Positions 32,444 to 44,903 of a DNA stretch of 64,000 nt are shown one piece after another (positions within the stretch are counted from its first letter, which is position 1; each line of letters begins with the position of its first letter). The position numbers were made by a program, and so were the translations under genes. Under the pieces are notes generated by a model. It made no database searches, was not told the origin of the DNA, and worked only from the letters and a program-made list of their open reading frames with translations. Source of the stretch: Hyphodiscus hymeniophilus (taxonomy: Eukaryota; Ascomycota; Leotiomycetes; Helotiales; Hyphodiscaceae); contig VNKQ01000006.1 of the NCBI GenBank assembly GCA_016508695.1, positions 1,178,001 to 1,242,000 of the forward strand, read 5' to 3'.

Positions 32444-33322
32444 GCTGTTTGAAAGGTAGAAAGGTCAAGAGGTCGTGAGGGTATCAAAGTGGACGTCTTT
32501 GTTGTGAAAAGGTGAACTGCGCAGTACGGCGCATTCACCAGCGGTGGCCTATCTGCCTACTTGGTGTTCATGGAGAAATGAGTGATGGAGGGGAGGAGAT
32601 GAGCCAGGGTGCCATTTATCGTCTCGCGATAGATGCTCGAAGATCGCAGGAAGTTTTCGGATGAGGAATCGTGGTTATCAGCATAGAGTGTTGTTGGAGG
32701 GATAGCTCTTTGTTGTTTCCTGGGGTTGACAGCTTTCTTGTGAGGCGTCAGAGGAATCACCCCGGCCATTGAGGCGGGTGAACTAACCCAGCCAAGCCTA
32801 GCGGAGCCAACCTCACATTTTGATGCAGGGGATTCAAATATACGTTTTTGCGGGTGAACACATGAAAGGTAATGAGGTGAATTGTCAAAATCACATCGCT
32901 TGGGCTGAGCACTTCTGCTCCTACAGAAATTTATTCCCTCCTTTCGGCTCTTTCGGTCATTTTTCTCTTCGTTTGCATGAAGGGTTTGCCAATTCCTGAT
33001 CCTCCATGATCACCAGACTATGGACAACACAGGTCCGTCGTACAAATCCATTTTCGAATTGAGCTACTCGCACGCGGGCTAAACAAGGAGATATAACCAT
33101 CTATCTCCATGGTGGGGTCGTCACGTCTTCTCCAATTCTTGAAAGCCTGGCAAGGCTGGCAACATTCGAACCACGTGATATTTTCTCAAGGGTCACCAAT
33201 GTTATCTGAATTGGGCCCAGAAGCCTTCTTCCACATCACCATTTCTTCCGTCAAGGCGAAACGTTGATTTCTGATTCATTGTTCCCTCCACCTCATCTGA
33301 ATTACGCTACGAGTCATTTACG
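32444..33322. other. Divergent promoter region
   Basis: 879 bp between TFG1 and the nucleotidyltransferase gene. A 70-residue minus-strand frame (32557-32769, ATG start) lies in it but has no motif or family and is not called. The right part is AT/CT-rich promoter-like sequence. Confidence 0.5.
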
Positions 33323-36300
33323 ATGTTACCATCGCAAGTTACTGAAGGCAGGCCGGCTGCCTCGCCTGAAGGAAACCTCGAGGATAGACTTCGAGGTCTT
33401 ATACTCAATAACACGGCTTCAAATATACCCCCTAGTAGCTCTGCACCAGCTCCAGCAAAGCAAAGTCTGCCTCCTCACCTTATGATGGCAACCCTGGAAG
33501 ATCAGCAAGCGTACCTAGCCAGACCCGTAGCTACTCCACAATTGGAGCCTCCTCAAGACCCTCTTCGCGGACAGCAACAACCAACGGGCCGGAAGAAACT
33601 CAATCAAGCTCAGAGACGTCAAATGAATTCTCAGCTGTCAATTCCTATTGATACGAGACCCCAACAACCGATTCAACCTGGTCGAGGATATGGCAATGCG
33701 CAACAATCTTGGTCGCCTCGGTACAACAATAACCTTCAGCCTCAACACCACCAAAGGTTCTCACAGCAATTGCCTCATTCCCAGCAGTCTGGCTCTCCCT
33801 ATACTTCTCACGACATGTACCATCAGGGTCCACAGCCATCACATAGAGGTCGCTATCAGCAAGGCAATACGCACTTTCACTCTCGCCAAGGTCAGCAGTA
33901 TCCCCAACAACGTCAACCTGCAGCTTTCAACCCTTCTGGTGGATACGATCATCCACAATCTCAAGATCGACACCTTTATCAGCCTGGTGCCATTGGTCAT
34001 GGACGCAACGCTCCTCTAATTCGTGATCCCAACGATTTTGCTGCCCAAAGCAATTATCTAGAAATCTTGTGTCGGGAACATGTTCCGAAAGCTGGGATTG
34101 AAACGAAAGAAGAAGCCGAAAAGGAAGCATTCAGAATTGTCGTGGAAAAGGCTTGTCGAGACGCAATCACAGAGTACGAACGACATGAACTCGCAAATTC
34201 GAAGTTCGATCCGTTGTCTGTGGAGCTCAAGTGTTTCGGGAGTATGAGTTCTGGCTTTGCTATCAAATCCTCGGATATGGATCTGGCACTTCTTGCGCCA
34301 CATTCTAAGCCTCCTCCCGATTCTCCAGAATCTTGCATCCCTCGGATATTGGAGAAGAAGTTGCTAGGTGCTGGCTACGGTGCTCGACTTCTTACCAGAA
34401 CTAGAGTTCCCATCATCAAGCTCTGTGAAAAGCCGACTGAAAAATTGAGAGCTGATTTGATTGAAGAGCGTACGAAATGGGAAATTGGCTTTGCCGAGGG
34501 CGGTGGAGGAGTCACGGACACCCCTGAGGTTGACGCTCTAGCCGATGATGAGGGACTTGCTGATGTGAAGCCGGTGACAAATCAAAGGTCCACTCCTACA
34601 GACACTCCCAAGCAGGCGGTCTCTCACAGAGATCATGACGACCTAGCACAACTCGGGCAGAAAGAAACCCAGCCTTTGGCAGACTATTACAATACTGCAA
34701 AGCGCGTCCTCCGGAAGATGGGGGTCTTCGACTTGACGGTCAGCTCACCTCACCACGATCTTCATCAATCGAGAATTCTCAATAGCGTCTGCAGAGCTTT
34801 TATCTCTGGCCTATCATCTGAGCCCCTATCTATGAGATTACGCAGGTACAAATCCATCTCGCCCCTCTTCAGTGAACCACCAACGATCATACAAAGATCA
34901 CTCAGTGGTATTTTGACACAGATTGAAGGAGAGCGATTGGCAATGGCGTATGAAAGTCGCTCATTGACAGAAGCAGACGAAAAACGTGAAGCTCAATGTT
35001 TCGGGCTAGTCGAAGCATGGCGGCAACTTCAGGATCAGTTCGAGCTCACGGATGACCCACTGGTCTACAATCGAAAGCTTTACATGGCTTTCGAGAGGTT
35101 GAAGAATATGAGCTCTTTGGCGCTTGTGTTCCTCGAAGAACTCCAGCATGAACAAGTAAGCTACTATGCGGCAAGAGCTCACCGCCTTATGGATGATCTT
35201 AGACAACGCGTCTTGGTAGATACAAATACACTCACCTCTATCATCATCGCTCGTTATGTCTCTGGAGTTAGAAACCCTCAAATTCGGGAAGATCTGCAAA
35301 GGTTAACCTTAGATGCTAACAACTTTGAAGACGTCGTTCTTCAGCATCGAGCTCTGCAGCTTGCAGTTGACTTCGAGCACGCCCTAAAGATAGATCTCTA
35401 CGCCGTCGAAGATCGGTCATACGTCAATCAATATGTTAACTTCCTGCGAAGTCGTAAGGCTGGCTCGGAATCACAAAGCATTGATATCGGCTTACTGGCA
35501 GCCATTCGTCGACTCCCAGATCCTACCAAGGTGTCGCAAAACAATCCTCGGGACCGATACAAAGACCACCTTGAGTTTCCCAAGACAGACATCGGTATTC
35601 AATGCGATATCAACTTCTCGGCTCAATTGGCACTCCATAACACCCTCCTCCTCCGCTGTTACTCGCACAGCGATTCACGAGTCCGACTCTTGATCCTTTT
35701 TATCAAAAATTGGGCCAAAGTTCGAGCAATCAATACCCCATACCGAGGGACTCTGAGCAGCTATGGCTATGTATTGATGGTCCTACACTACCTTGTCAAT
35801 ATCGCCTACCCCTTTGTCTGTCCCAACCTTCAAGAACTCCGCAAAGATCCACCATCCTACCTCCCTCCAGCCGAAATCGAAGCTCAAACAACTTGCGAAG
35901 GCCGAGATGTGCGCTTCTGGAGGAACGAGGTCGAAATCAAAGACCTTGCCAGTAGAGGACTCTTGAACCAAAACAAAGACTCTGTCGGTTTTCTTCTCAG
36001 AGGCTTCTTCGAGTATTTTGCGCAGACTACGCAGATGTCTACCATTCAGCGCCGCGGCTTTGATTGGGGTAGAGAGGTACTGAGTCTGAGGACTTTGGGT
36101 GGCATCTTAACGAAGCAAGAGAAAGGATGGACTGGTGCTAAGACGGTCTTTGAGAAGACCACTGTCGCTGCGCCACCAACGGTCTCTACTCCTGCCATGG
36201 AAACTGATAGCACGAAGGACCCTGAAGCTGTTGTTGATGGAGAAGTCAAAGGCAAGGCGACTAAGCTGCCACCGAAGACCATTGAAGAGACAAAGGAGAT

Positions 36301-36620
36301 CCGCCACCGTTACCTCTTTGCCATAGAAGATCCATTCGAGTTGGATCACAACGTTGCTCGCACAGTAAGTCAACTCTTTTCTTTATCGTGAACGTTGTGC
36401 TGACCTCCCTTCCTAGGTAACTCACAATGGCATTGTGTCCATCAGAGATGAGTTCCGACGAGCATGGCGAATTATCAGAGGGGTCGGCAGAGGCAGCGGA
36501 AGCGAAAGCGAAGGACTGCTAGACCCAGCATCGAACGACAGCGATATCAAGAGCGATTTTGCAGAGCTGTTGCATCTGATTCATGGTGCAGATGCAGACA
36601 CTAAGATGGGACCAACTTAG
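33323..36620 (+). CDS. Cid1-type noncanonical poly(A)/poly(U) polymerase with split catalytic domain
   Basis: Two exons (33323-36364, 36417-36620) give 1081 residues. The nucleotidyltransferase motif CFGSMSSGFAIKSSDMDLAL starts near residue 304 and contains catalytic D318 and D320. The third catalytic Asp is in QCDINFSAQLALHNT (D762), followed by FIKNWAKVRAIN, PYRGTLSSYGYVLMVLHYL and a PAP-associated region with GFLLRGFFEYFAQ. About 440 residues separate the second and third Asp, against roughly 60 in Cid1; the insert is largely helical. Residues about 75-235 are Gln/Pro/His/Tyr-rich and probably disordered. The second exon adds the conserved HNVARTV-THNGIVSIRDEFRRAW end. It should add A or U tails to RNA, probably in the cytoplasm; base preference cannot be read here. 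Confidence 0.93.
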
Positions 36621-37546
36621 GGCTGCTATTGCCAGTGGTGGTATACATGGAGACATTCCATTGTTTTTGTGTTGAAAGGGAACAGAGAGGGCCAGTCATG
36701 CCTTATGTGGAGATGGGGAATGTAAGAGTATACCAAAAACCAGCAGAGCGTTCATAAAAAGTTCACATTGAGTATGAAAGGCTGCTGTGAACGATGTAAG
36801 TGCTTGCCCAGCTTAACAGTGTTTGGGGAAAGGTCGCGTTGTCAACCAGTCGCAATAGATGTGAGGTGCGTAAATTGCCTTGTTTTGGGCAGCTGATAAT
36901 GTCTCCAACTCTAGAGGCTCAAATCAAGGCTCGAATTATCAGCACTTGCTGCGTAGCTGTAGGCTGTGGATTCAATCCATCTTGAAATCGCAGATGTGGT
37001 TGAGTTACTATCGCTGTTATATATATCGACATAGGAAGCGCGAATAGTGGCGGACATTGTGGGAGCAATACAATCAGTGAGAGACTTCTGTGAAAGATGA
37101 GTATTCTTTACTGCTTGATACCGGGTTGCAATTCAAAGCCAATCGTAATCATATTTCATCAGTGCTTCACTTCATCTACGACATGTCTTACGGATCAGAT
37201 TTGTCCGATTCGAACAGCGCTTGCGCCTGGTTAAATAACCTCCTTCTCACAAGCTTATCAGCCTGATAAATGGTTCACGGTACAATTCATTTCACGTTTT
37301 CTCCTTTTCACCTATTCACTCTGCCTCGTGGCGTCGACGTGCGTCACCGATAGAACCTGTAAATAATTTGCATTTCTCTTTGTGTAAGTTATCAAAGAGA
37401 CAGGTGTGGGACTCTTCTTTTCGCCTTTGAATTTGCACCGAACGGCAACTGCATTCGGAATTTCGATCAACGACTCTCTTTGTCTTCTTCTTGACAGTTC
37501 ATATCAGAATTGTTGATTCTATGAAATATTGTACCAGTATCTGGGC
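36621..37546. other. Intergenic/promoter stretch
   Basis: About 0.9 kb between two plus-strand genes. No gene, repeat or RNA recognised; the last 300 bp are T/C-rich and promoter-like. Confidence 0.5.
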
Positions 37547-40005
37547 ATGACCGTCAACATGGACCCTATGGCTGGCGACAACATTCCCCACCGTCACAAT
37601 TTCAACTTTGTGGAATACATGAAAAGCATTCGTCGCTGGCCCAGACCAGTTGTACGTCGAGAAATCCTTCCTAAACTGCCTGCACGACCAAGCTGGAAGT
37701 CAATTCGCGATGGTGTCTCTTATGATGCTCTGGCACCAAAGATGATGCATGGGGCTCGAGTCGTTTTCAACAGTGAGAAGGGATCAAACTCATATTTTGG
37801 CGCAGGTAAATCACCCAATATTTTCAGGGGTTTAGTCGCACTGATACTCGCATAGTGGCTCTTTTAGTGTATGGCGATGCTAAATATTGGTTTTGGGTTC
37901 GGATACAACATCTGCAATACTTCGAAGAAGTCATTAGCGGTGTACAAACTCATGTTCGCTATAATCTGTACAAGCGATTCAGCAAGGAAATGTCGGGATC
38001 GAACTATTTCACTCTGCAGGAACGGCTAGGTTATGCCGATTGTTGGGTTGATCATAGGTAAGTGTACCTGTACATGTCCATACATTTACACACTAATGCT
38101 GATTGACTACTCAGTCTCCTTCAGCAGGTCACAGCAGATCTGTACGGCATCTATCTCACCGTACTTCACTATCACAGTGGCAATGCTGCAAATTCTGTAT
38201 CTACAATGTTCGATGGCATTCAAAGAAGAGGAGAGCCCCTTTTGCCAAATCGATTCCTGCTCTATACAGACAACCGACACTATCAACCATATCTGCAACC
38301 AGTGGAATATATTGATCCAGATTGGCTAGACACTGCCACTCGAAGGCCATACTCTGATGTTCAACTCCCGATGCCCGAAGTGCGTCCGACGCCAATCACG
38401 ACCTTAGTCTTGAAGAATGTGGATGAGTATCTGTCGAGAATCCTTTGGGTGGATTTTGAAGGTCCTGAGAAACTGAACCTGCCACTTCTACAACCCCAGA
38501 CTCCAAACAGCACTCAACCACTAGGTTTTCAGACCCCCATAGACCAAGATGGTGGGCGCAATACAAATGCGACAGGCGCCAGAATCGAGAACCCGTCAAG
38601 TTCACCCAGCTCCAGAGTCGATTCTAGTCCTTCGGCTCCATGGCCCTCTGGTTCTCCCAATACAACATTTACGACCTTTGCCTCGACCCCTCCTCCACAA
38701 GAGCTTCCAATTAGTACTTACCCTCACAATGAAAACATCAACATCTCACTCAGTCCTCCTACACGAAACATCGAGAAGCCAACTCAAGCAGAGCTCAATC
38801 CAGTCCCCGGTACTCCCGTTATCAAGAGATACGCCCTATTCAAGATCGCAGATCTTGAGAAAATGATTACGGATCGGAAGATCATCATCCCTGCCAAAGT
38901 CCTTCAGGAAGGAGATGCCCTGAAGCGGAAGAAACTCTATGCTCCATACCTTGAGGCTGCTGATTTGGAAGAGCGAAATAAGGGAGTAAGTGCCTCAGAT
39001 ATTCTAGATTTTTCGCATGGGCTGAGAGCCGTCATTTCGTCTATCATCACTCCGGTGACTGTTGAAAGTGAGGAAAGGAATGGGAACGTGTTGAGGCAGA
39101 TCACCACTAAGACTGTCACACGAATCATGACAAGTGTTCCAGCTAGTTGGGTTCCTGCTCGAAAGGAAGCGAATCCCGTCCCTCGAGATGGAGTTCAGTA
39201 CCATGAGCTTGATGAAAAGCACCTGATACAACTCTTGCTTAGAGTAAATCTCGTCGTCACTGGAGATCGCGAGACGGATATTGCGAAGTACAGAAAGTGG
39301 CGAAGAAGATTCTATAGAGAAAGACAGAAAGCTACAGAGTCGAAGGAGCAGGCCGAGAAGGGCGTCGGAACAGGGGATGGGGCTGGCGGCGGATTCAACT
39401 CTGTCAATACTCCAAACCCGAAAACTTCAGACCTGGATTCTGAGTTCGAGGAGGAAGAAGAATACCCTGAGTACCCAGAAGGAGAAGGCAGAAATTATCA
39501 GGAGGATCATGAGTATCATGAGAACCAAGAGGATGAGGAGAGCGAGGAGAGTGATGAGGATCAGGAGGATCCAGAGGATGATGATGGCAAGGAAGAAGAC
39601 TTCTTATCAAGCCCCGAGCCTCTCACGCCCGATCGGATCGACTACTCCATCCTATCTGCAGCAGCACTCAGACGATATGCCGCAGCTAGAGGTCCACAGA
39701 TAAAAATCAACAGCAGAGCAAAGGCCGCAGAGACGAAGAAGACACTTGCCCCAAAACTGATTGCCTTGGACGAGGAGGCTAGAGCAAGAAGGAATCAGAT
39801 TCGAGAGGAGAAAAGGGCTAGAGCTGGAGAGCGTCGTGAGGCTGCTGCAAAACGCCGTACAGCGGAAGACGATGACAGACAGGCTAAGAGAACTAAGCTT
39901 ATAGTGGAGGATGAAGAACGGGAAATTGTTGCTGAAGAAATGGAGAGTTATGAGAGTGCTCAAGAAGAGGGTGGTGATCTTATGGTTGAGACTCCCCAGG
40001 ACTGA
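37547..40005 (+). CDS. OTU-like domain protein, predicted catalytically inactive, with acidic coiled C-terminus
   Basis: Three exons (37547-37805, 37856-38057, 38115-40005) give 783 residues. The N-terminal 130-residue region follows the OTU deubiquitinase layout. GSNSYFGAVALLVYGD (79-94) matches the DGNCLFRALxxxLYGD block; LGYADCWVDHSLLQQVTADLYGIYLTVL matches the tryptophan-Gly plus helix and strand; and LLYTDNRHYQPYLQP carries the expected His (H209). At the catalytic Cys position there is Ser (S82), and the usual Asp-Gly before it is Gly-Ser, so it is probably not a protease. The intron lies inside this motif but is in frame. Residues about 290-560 are Ser/Pro-rich and helical; about 590-650 are Glu/Asp-rich; the end is a basic-acidic coiled coil. 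It may bind ubiquitin or act as a scaffold (inference). Confidence 0.8.
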
Positions 40006-40328
40006 GCGAGTACTTGGGTATTGGCAGTATTTTGTTTGAGTTTGCTATTGCCGTGTCTGGATCACCAGCTTGTTAGAAGCGTTGGATGCGGGATATCAGT
40101 GTATACTATGTGTAGAATTGAACAGCAGTATTCAGAAGATTGGGCCAAGCACACTTGCAGTCGGTATGGAAACGACATCTCAGTATAATTTGTATGCGAG
40201 ATATGACATTGCCACCGAAAACCAATGGTATTGTTATCGCTATGGCACATGAAGGCCCCAGACTCCCTGCCCCCCTACGACGCAGTGATGGACGAACTCA
40301 TCCATAACTCATACAATCATGCGCCTGC
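40006..40328. other. Convergent intergenic stretch
   Basis: Sequence between the converging OTU-like and LAM-type genes. Nothing recognised. Confidence 0.5.
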
Positions 40329-43300
40329 TCATTCGGAAGCAGGACTCGTCTTTACATGGCCTTTCTTCTTCTCCACTACACCCTTCAAAACCTTAAGCTT
40401 CTCCTCCGTAACGCGGATAGCAGCATCCAACTCCCTTTCCTCCATTTTCTCATCCTTTAGCTTATCCTCTACATTCCTCCTCTCCCCCGTATTTCTACTT
40501 GCTTCCCTAAGTCGTTCCATCCCGACCCGCTCCTCAAGCCAATCCCAAAGCTCACTCTCTTCTCTTCTCCAGATCTCCTCGTACGCCGCGACACGCTCTG
40601 GCGTGCCAAAGAAACCCACGTCTCTGTGATTGCCACCTTTGCCTGAAAAGCCAAAGCGGAACCAACTTGCCACCAGCAATCCAACAAGCAATCCATATAG
40701 AATATTACCAGTGAGGACAGGTTTAAGAATATCAACGACCGGACCAAGAACGCCACGAAACGGCTCGAATAAGCCCCAGTCTTCCACCTGGGGTTTTGAG
40801 TCGGAAGCACCGTCAGTGACCCTATTAATGCTCTTTGATTCTCGTCCTTTCCGTCCCTTCTTCTTGCCTTTGCCCGAAACCACAACAACGGCGGTACCAC
40901 GGCGTGACGAAACAGCGGCCTTCAAAGCCGAGATGATATCTCTGGCATATTGCACTTGGCCATCATTGGCACCCTTTTCGATCGGACCTGTGAAGTATTA
41001 GTACCAGATCACGGTTTTTAGCAGCCGCACATACCCTTGAGCCAGCTCTTGCCCGTCCACTCGATAGTACAATTCATCTGTATTCTTGTCGCACTGCCTT
41101 CCGCCCAGGTTAGACAGTACTTCGTCTTGACACTAAAGACATTGCCGCTGGGGACGTCAGGGGTTTTCGTTGTGATGGTAACAGAAACTGCCTTCTCAAG
41201 GTCCAATGAATCAAGAACCTCAATTGAAATACACTTCGTCTGTTTCGGGCCGATGGATCCATTTAGAGGTTTGATGTAGGAGTATGATCGTGTCTTATTG
41301 TCCTGCGACAACCCCTTCTTATCCTCCATAGTGAAGTCTAGACACTTTTGTTCACCACTAAGCCAATTACGCATCCATGCCACCGATGCTGGACCGAAAA
41401 TGAGGCTGTAAACTTTGCCCAAAGGTGCTGAGATAATTTCATCTGCGAGAATCTTGCTGAAGTGAGTTTCCAGGTCAGAACAATCCGTGGGAGGATGAAG
41501 TGTAGGTCCAGGAAATTCGCCTGACGGAGTGCCTGGACCGTCGTCCTTGCTCTTCTCTGGTTGACTGCCAAGCATAACAACTGCAGCCGAGGGCTTTCGG
41601 CTCACAATTTTCTCTCCGTCTTCACTGCCAACAACGCTGCCGTCAGCTTGCGCAAAGCTCATTCCGTCCTCAACATCTTCGTCCTCGTCATAAATCTCAT
41701 CGCCTTCTTCGCCGTCGCTTTCGGATTCTGACCCGCTTTGGCTGCCAGCGACAGAGTCTCCGTCATCTTTCTCGGTCTTATCGCCTCCACCAGTCTCTTC
41801 AATCCTCACTCCGTTCAGAGAGCTTCGTAGGCTAGGGTGGCCAAGTTTCCAAATGCCGACAATAAGATCATAGGTCGAGTCTCGACTAGTAAAGCTAGCA
41901 AAAACATTCTTCGCATGTAGCGTTGAAATCATGAGCCCATTCTTGAATAACAAGGCAGTGCTGCGCTTCTCAACAGAGACGATTTCGTCGAAGCTCATGA
42001 CCAAAGTAGTAACCCAGCCAAAGATGTTGCTACTGAAGCAGAGGTGGCCTTCAGAAACATAGAGTCGGCCATGTGCAAGAATCTCTCTCTGCAAAGCACA
42101 ACTGTAGTCTTCAATTAGATAGTCATCGTCTGGCACACTCCTAAAGAGTTGATGGAAATCGCGATTTCGCTTTTTACTTGCGACAGCAAATCCTGTAATC
42201 TTGGGCGCATTCCCTTGGTTAGTGGGATGAGCCACAGAGGCATTTGCGGCAGCAATTGCGGCTCCAATAGTGGTCGCGGTTGTTGCTGCAGAGCTGCCCC
42301 TGTTCCTGCGTTTGCCTATAGCACTTCTTATGCTTCCACTTCTTTGTATACCGGCCTTCCCCTCAAAGACGCTTCCATTTGGGGGGGTCTGTTCGCCACC
42401 TCTTGCAGGCTCGTAAACCGATCGGTGTCGGACATCATCAACCTCTGTTGTTGGTTGAAAGTCCGCATTCTCTCCAATAGCAGTTGTGCTCGTTGTGTAA
42501 GAGTCATCATTCATGGATTCAGATCGTCCCCGGGCTTCCTCAGCGAACTTTGAAGCTGTAGGCGTATTGGTGCCACTGCTATTTTCAGATATGCCGAGTT
42601 GGCTCAGGCTGAGGTCACCCATCCCAAGAGTCTTTACTGCAGGCTCCTTCTGTTCCAACTGATTTTCTGGATCGGTCTTCTCTTCTGACGTCTCGACCTC
42701 CGGGCTCTCAGGTTCTTGAACCTCCTGTACGCCGGACTTGTTATTCCGTGTTCCACCTGGGGCGACTGAAGTGCTGGCAATGCTGTTACTCAATGTGTTC
42801 GCAGCATTCTGTGCGGCGGAGAAGACACTCGAAAAGAAACCGCTTCCACCTGCAATCGGAGTTGTAGAACCTTTTTCTAAGGTCGGTGTTAGAGGCGCAG
42901 ATGTGATGTTCGAGAGCTTGCTGGGCCCTAACGTTGCTGTTCCTGATCGTACTCTCCGATGCGATATCATGTTACCCGAAGCAGAAGTTACAACATTGGG
43001 ATTTGCCGCAGGGGGGTCCGATGAGCCCCTATCTCGATTATTGGGAAAGCGAGGGATACTAGCGTCTGTGGGTGTTGGAGGAGTGTTGACGATGATGGGT
43101 GCAATTTCCGCTTGTGGGGGCGTTATGGGAGTTGGACTTGTGTTGATCGGCTGGACTTTTGCAGTTTGAGGACGGTCGGGAGAAGATGTTGTCGAGTCTG
43201 GCGTAGAAACCTGCCGGTCTGGGAATATAGAGCCAATCCTCGAAGCTACACTACCACGTCTGTTGTCCGCTGTTGATTTCCTCTCCTGTGTTATCGGACT

Positions 43301-44391
43301 CAGCTCACCTCCGACTTTTCGCTCAGGACTCGTATTAGGGCTCGAACTCCGTCGGGTCAAGACGTTCTTTAAACGTCCCACTGGAGATGGCGATCGTTTC
43401 GAAGATATGTCAGGAGGAGCTCTTAACGTATTGGTAGCGAGTGTGGGTGCTGACTCTGAGGCAGCCAGATTGCTGGTAATTGCGTGGAAAGTTGCTGCTC
43501 GAGGCGTGGGTGACCCGTGGATTTGGGCCTCGGGATGCACAGCTTCTGGCAGAGTTGTGGATTGGACGAGGGGAGAGGAGGTGGTGAGATATCCAATATG
43601 CGATTGACGAGTTGTCAATGGAGGCGGAGTGTCAAGGGGTCTGCACACGACTCTCGAATTAGAACAAACGCAACCAAAAGTCAAGAGCGCGGACGAAAGT
43701 TCTCGCGATTAATGCGAGGTGCATCTGTCGTATGAAATGGCCAGTGGGTGTAAGAAACGATTGGTGCGCAAAACAAGCATGGGTAAATAAAGAGCTTGCT
43801 GTGAGAATCTGGCAGTGTTGACGAAATACGATGCAGCCTGATGGGCCGAATCTTCGCTTGAGTTACTGCAGATGCAAGCTGTACGAGCAGCTGATCCTCC
43901 AGTTCCAAGTTTGACACAACTCCATCACAACCGTGATGGTAGGTCGCTCGCAGAGTATGAAGGAGAATGTCGACTTACGATTCTGTATCCGAATCCAATG
44001 TGGTTAAACTGCTGCCATCTCTGGATCGGTTGCGCTCATCGAGGCTCTTGGCATCATTCTCCAAAGTGCCACGCTCTGCAACACTCCGTCCTCGAGCTGC
44101 CTCTTCGCTGGCGAGCTGCTCTTCTTCTTTCTCTTGCTTCTTGCGCCGTCGTTTGGATCCAAGGCCCTTTGGCATAAGCTTTTTGAGTCCATTGGAGTCG
44201 CCATCCTCGTCATCGCCCTTTATCTTATCAATTGCACTTTCCAGAGATTCACGAACACTGAGGCGGTTTTCGCTGTCAGTGCTTTTGAGTGAGTTTGAGC
44301 CAGAGTCCTGTTTCTTTTTGTCCTTGCGTGTCTTTGACCAGATATGAGAGAGTCCATTCCTCGAAGGCGACTCGGACCTCTCAGCCATCAT
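40329..44391 (-). CDS. LAM/Ltc-type GRAM-VASt protein (ER membrane-contact sterol transfer)
   Basis: Three exons (43979-44391, 41035-43640, 40329-40987) give 1225 residues. The N-terminus is basic and disordered (KKLMPKGLGSKRRRKKQEK), then Ser/Pro-rich to about residue 600. A GRAM domain lies at about 630-740 (RDFHQLFRSVPDDDYLIEDY, YVSEGHLCFSSNIFGW, LLFKNGLMISTLHAKN). After an acidic linker, a VASt/StART-like domain at about 845-1035 (FSKILADEIISAPLGKVYSL, IQMNCTIEWTGKSWLKGPIE) continues into the last exon. One membrane helix (ILYGLLVGLLVASWFRF) lies at about 1095-1115, with a C-terminal coiled coil. This matches yeast Lam/Ysp proteins, which sit in the ER and move sterol at ER-plasma-membrane contacts. 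Intron 1 is long (338 nt). It is head-to-head with the MIT/coiled-coil gene. Confidence 0.92.
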
Positions 44392-44903
44392 GAGCGATTC
44401 AGCGCAAGAGATTTTGGGTTCTAGCTGGAATGCGGGGTTCCTAAGGTTATACCACAAATGTAGAGTCTAATAAACAGAAAGTAGTCGAACAGATAGGCCC
44501 GTATCGTGGTCGCAAGTTCGGGTTCCTGGAGTGGGTTGATCCAGCACGGCTGAATTGCGACTGGTAATCGCGCCTAGAGATTCGAGAGCATGATGTCGGA
44601 GAGGACTTGCAATCCTGGTGAAGATCCCGCCTCTGCTGGGATTGCGTAGAATAGGACGAAGATGTACAGTATGAGAGTGTAAAAACTTGGTCGTGGTTCA
44701 CCCAGATCTGCCTCCTCACTCTTTGCCTTCTAGCCAGCTCCCGTCGGCTCAACTCCGGCCCAAATGCGGCTGGACAGTCAAGTCATTCGCCCACCACCAC
44801 ACCTCAGCCTTGTCTAAACCATCAAACCATTCTGCCAATAAACTTATCTTCAACTTGCATGATGAACACATGATTCTGCGACATACCCTCACGCCTTTTT
44901 ACC
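44392..44903. promoter_or_regulatory. Divergent promoter between LAM-type and MIT/coiled-coil genes
   Basis: 512 bp separate the two start codons, short enough for a shared promoter. No coding frame is supported, and no specific operator is recognised. Confidence 0.5.

Noticed and set aside
32557..32769. 70-residue minus-strand frame starting with ATG upstream of TFG1
   Set aside because: No motif, no family resemblance, lies in a divergent promoter; most likely chance.
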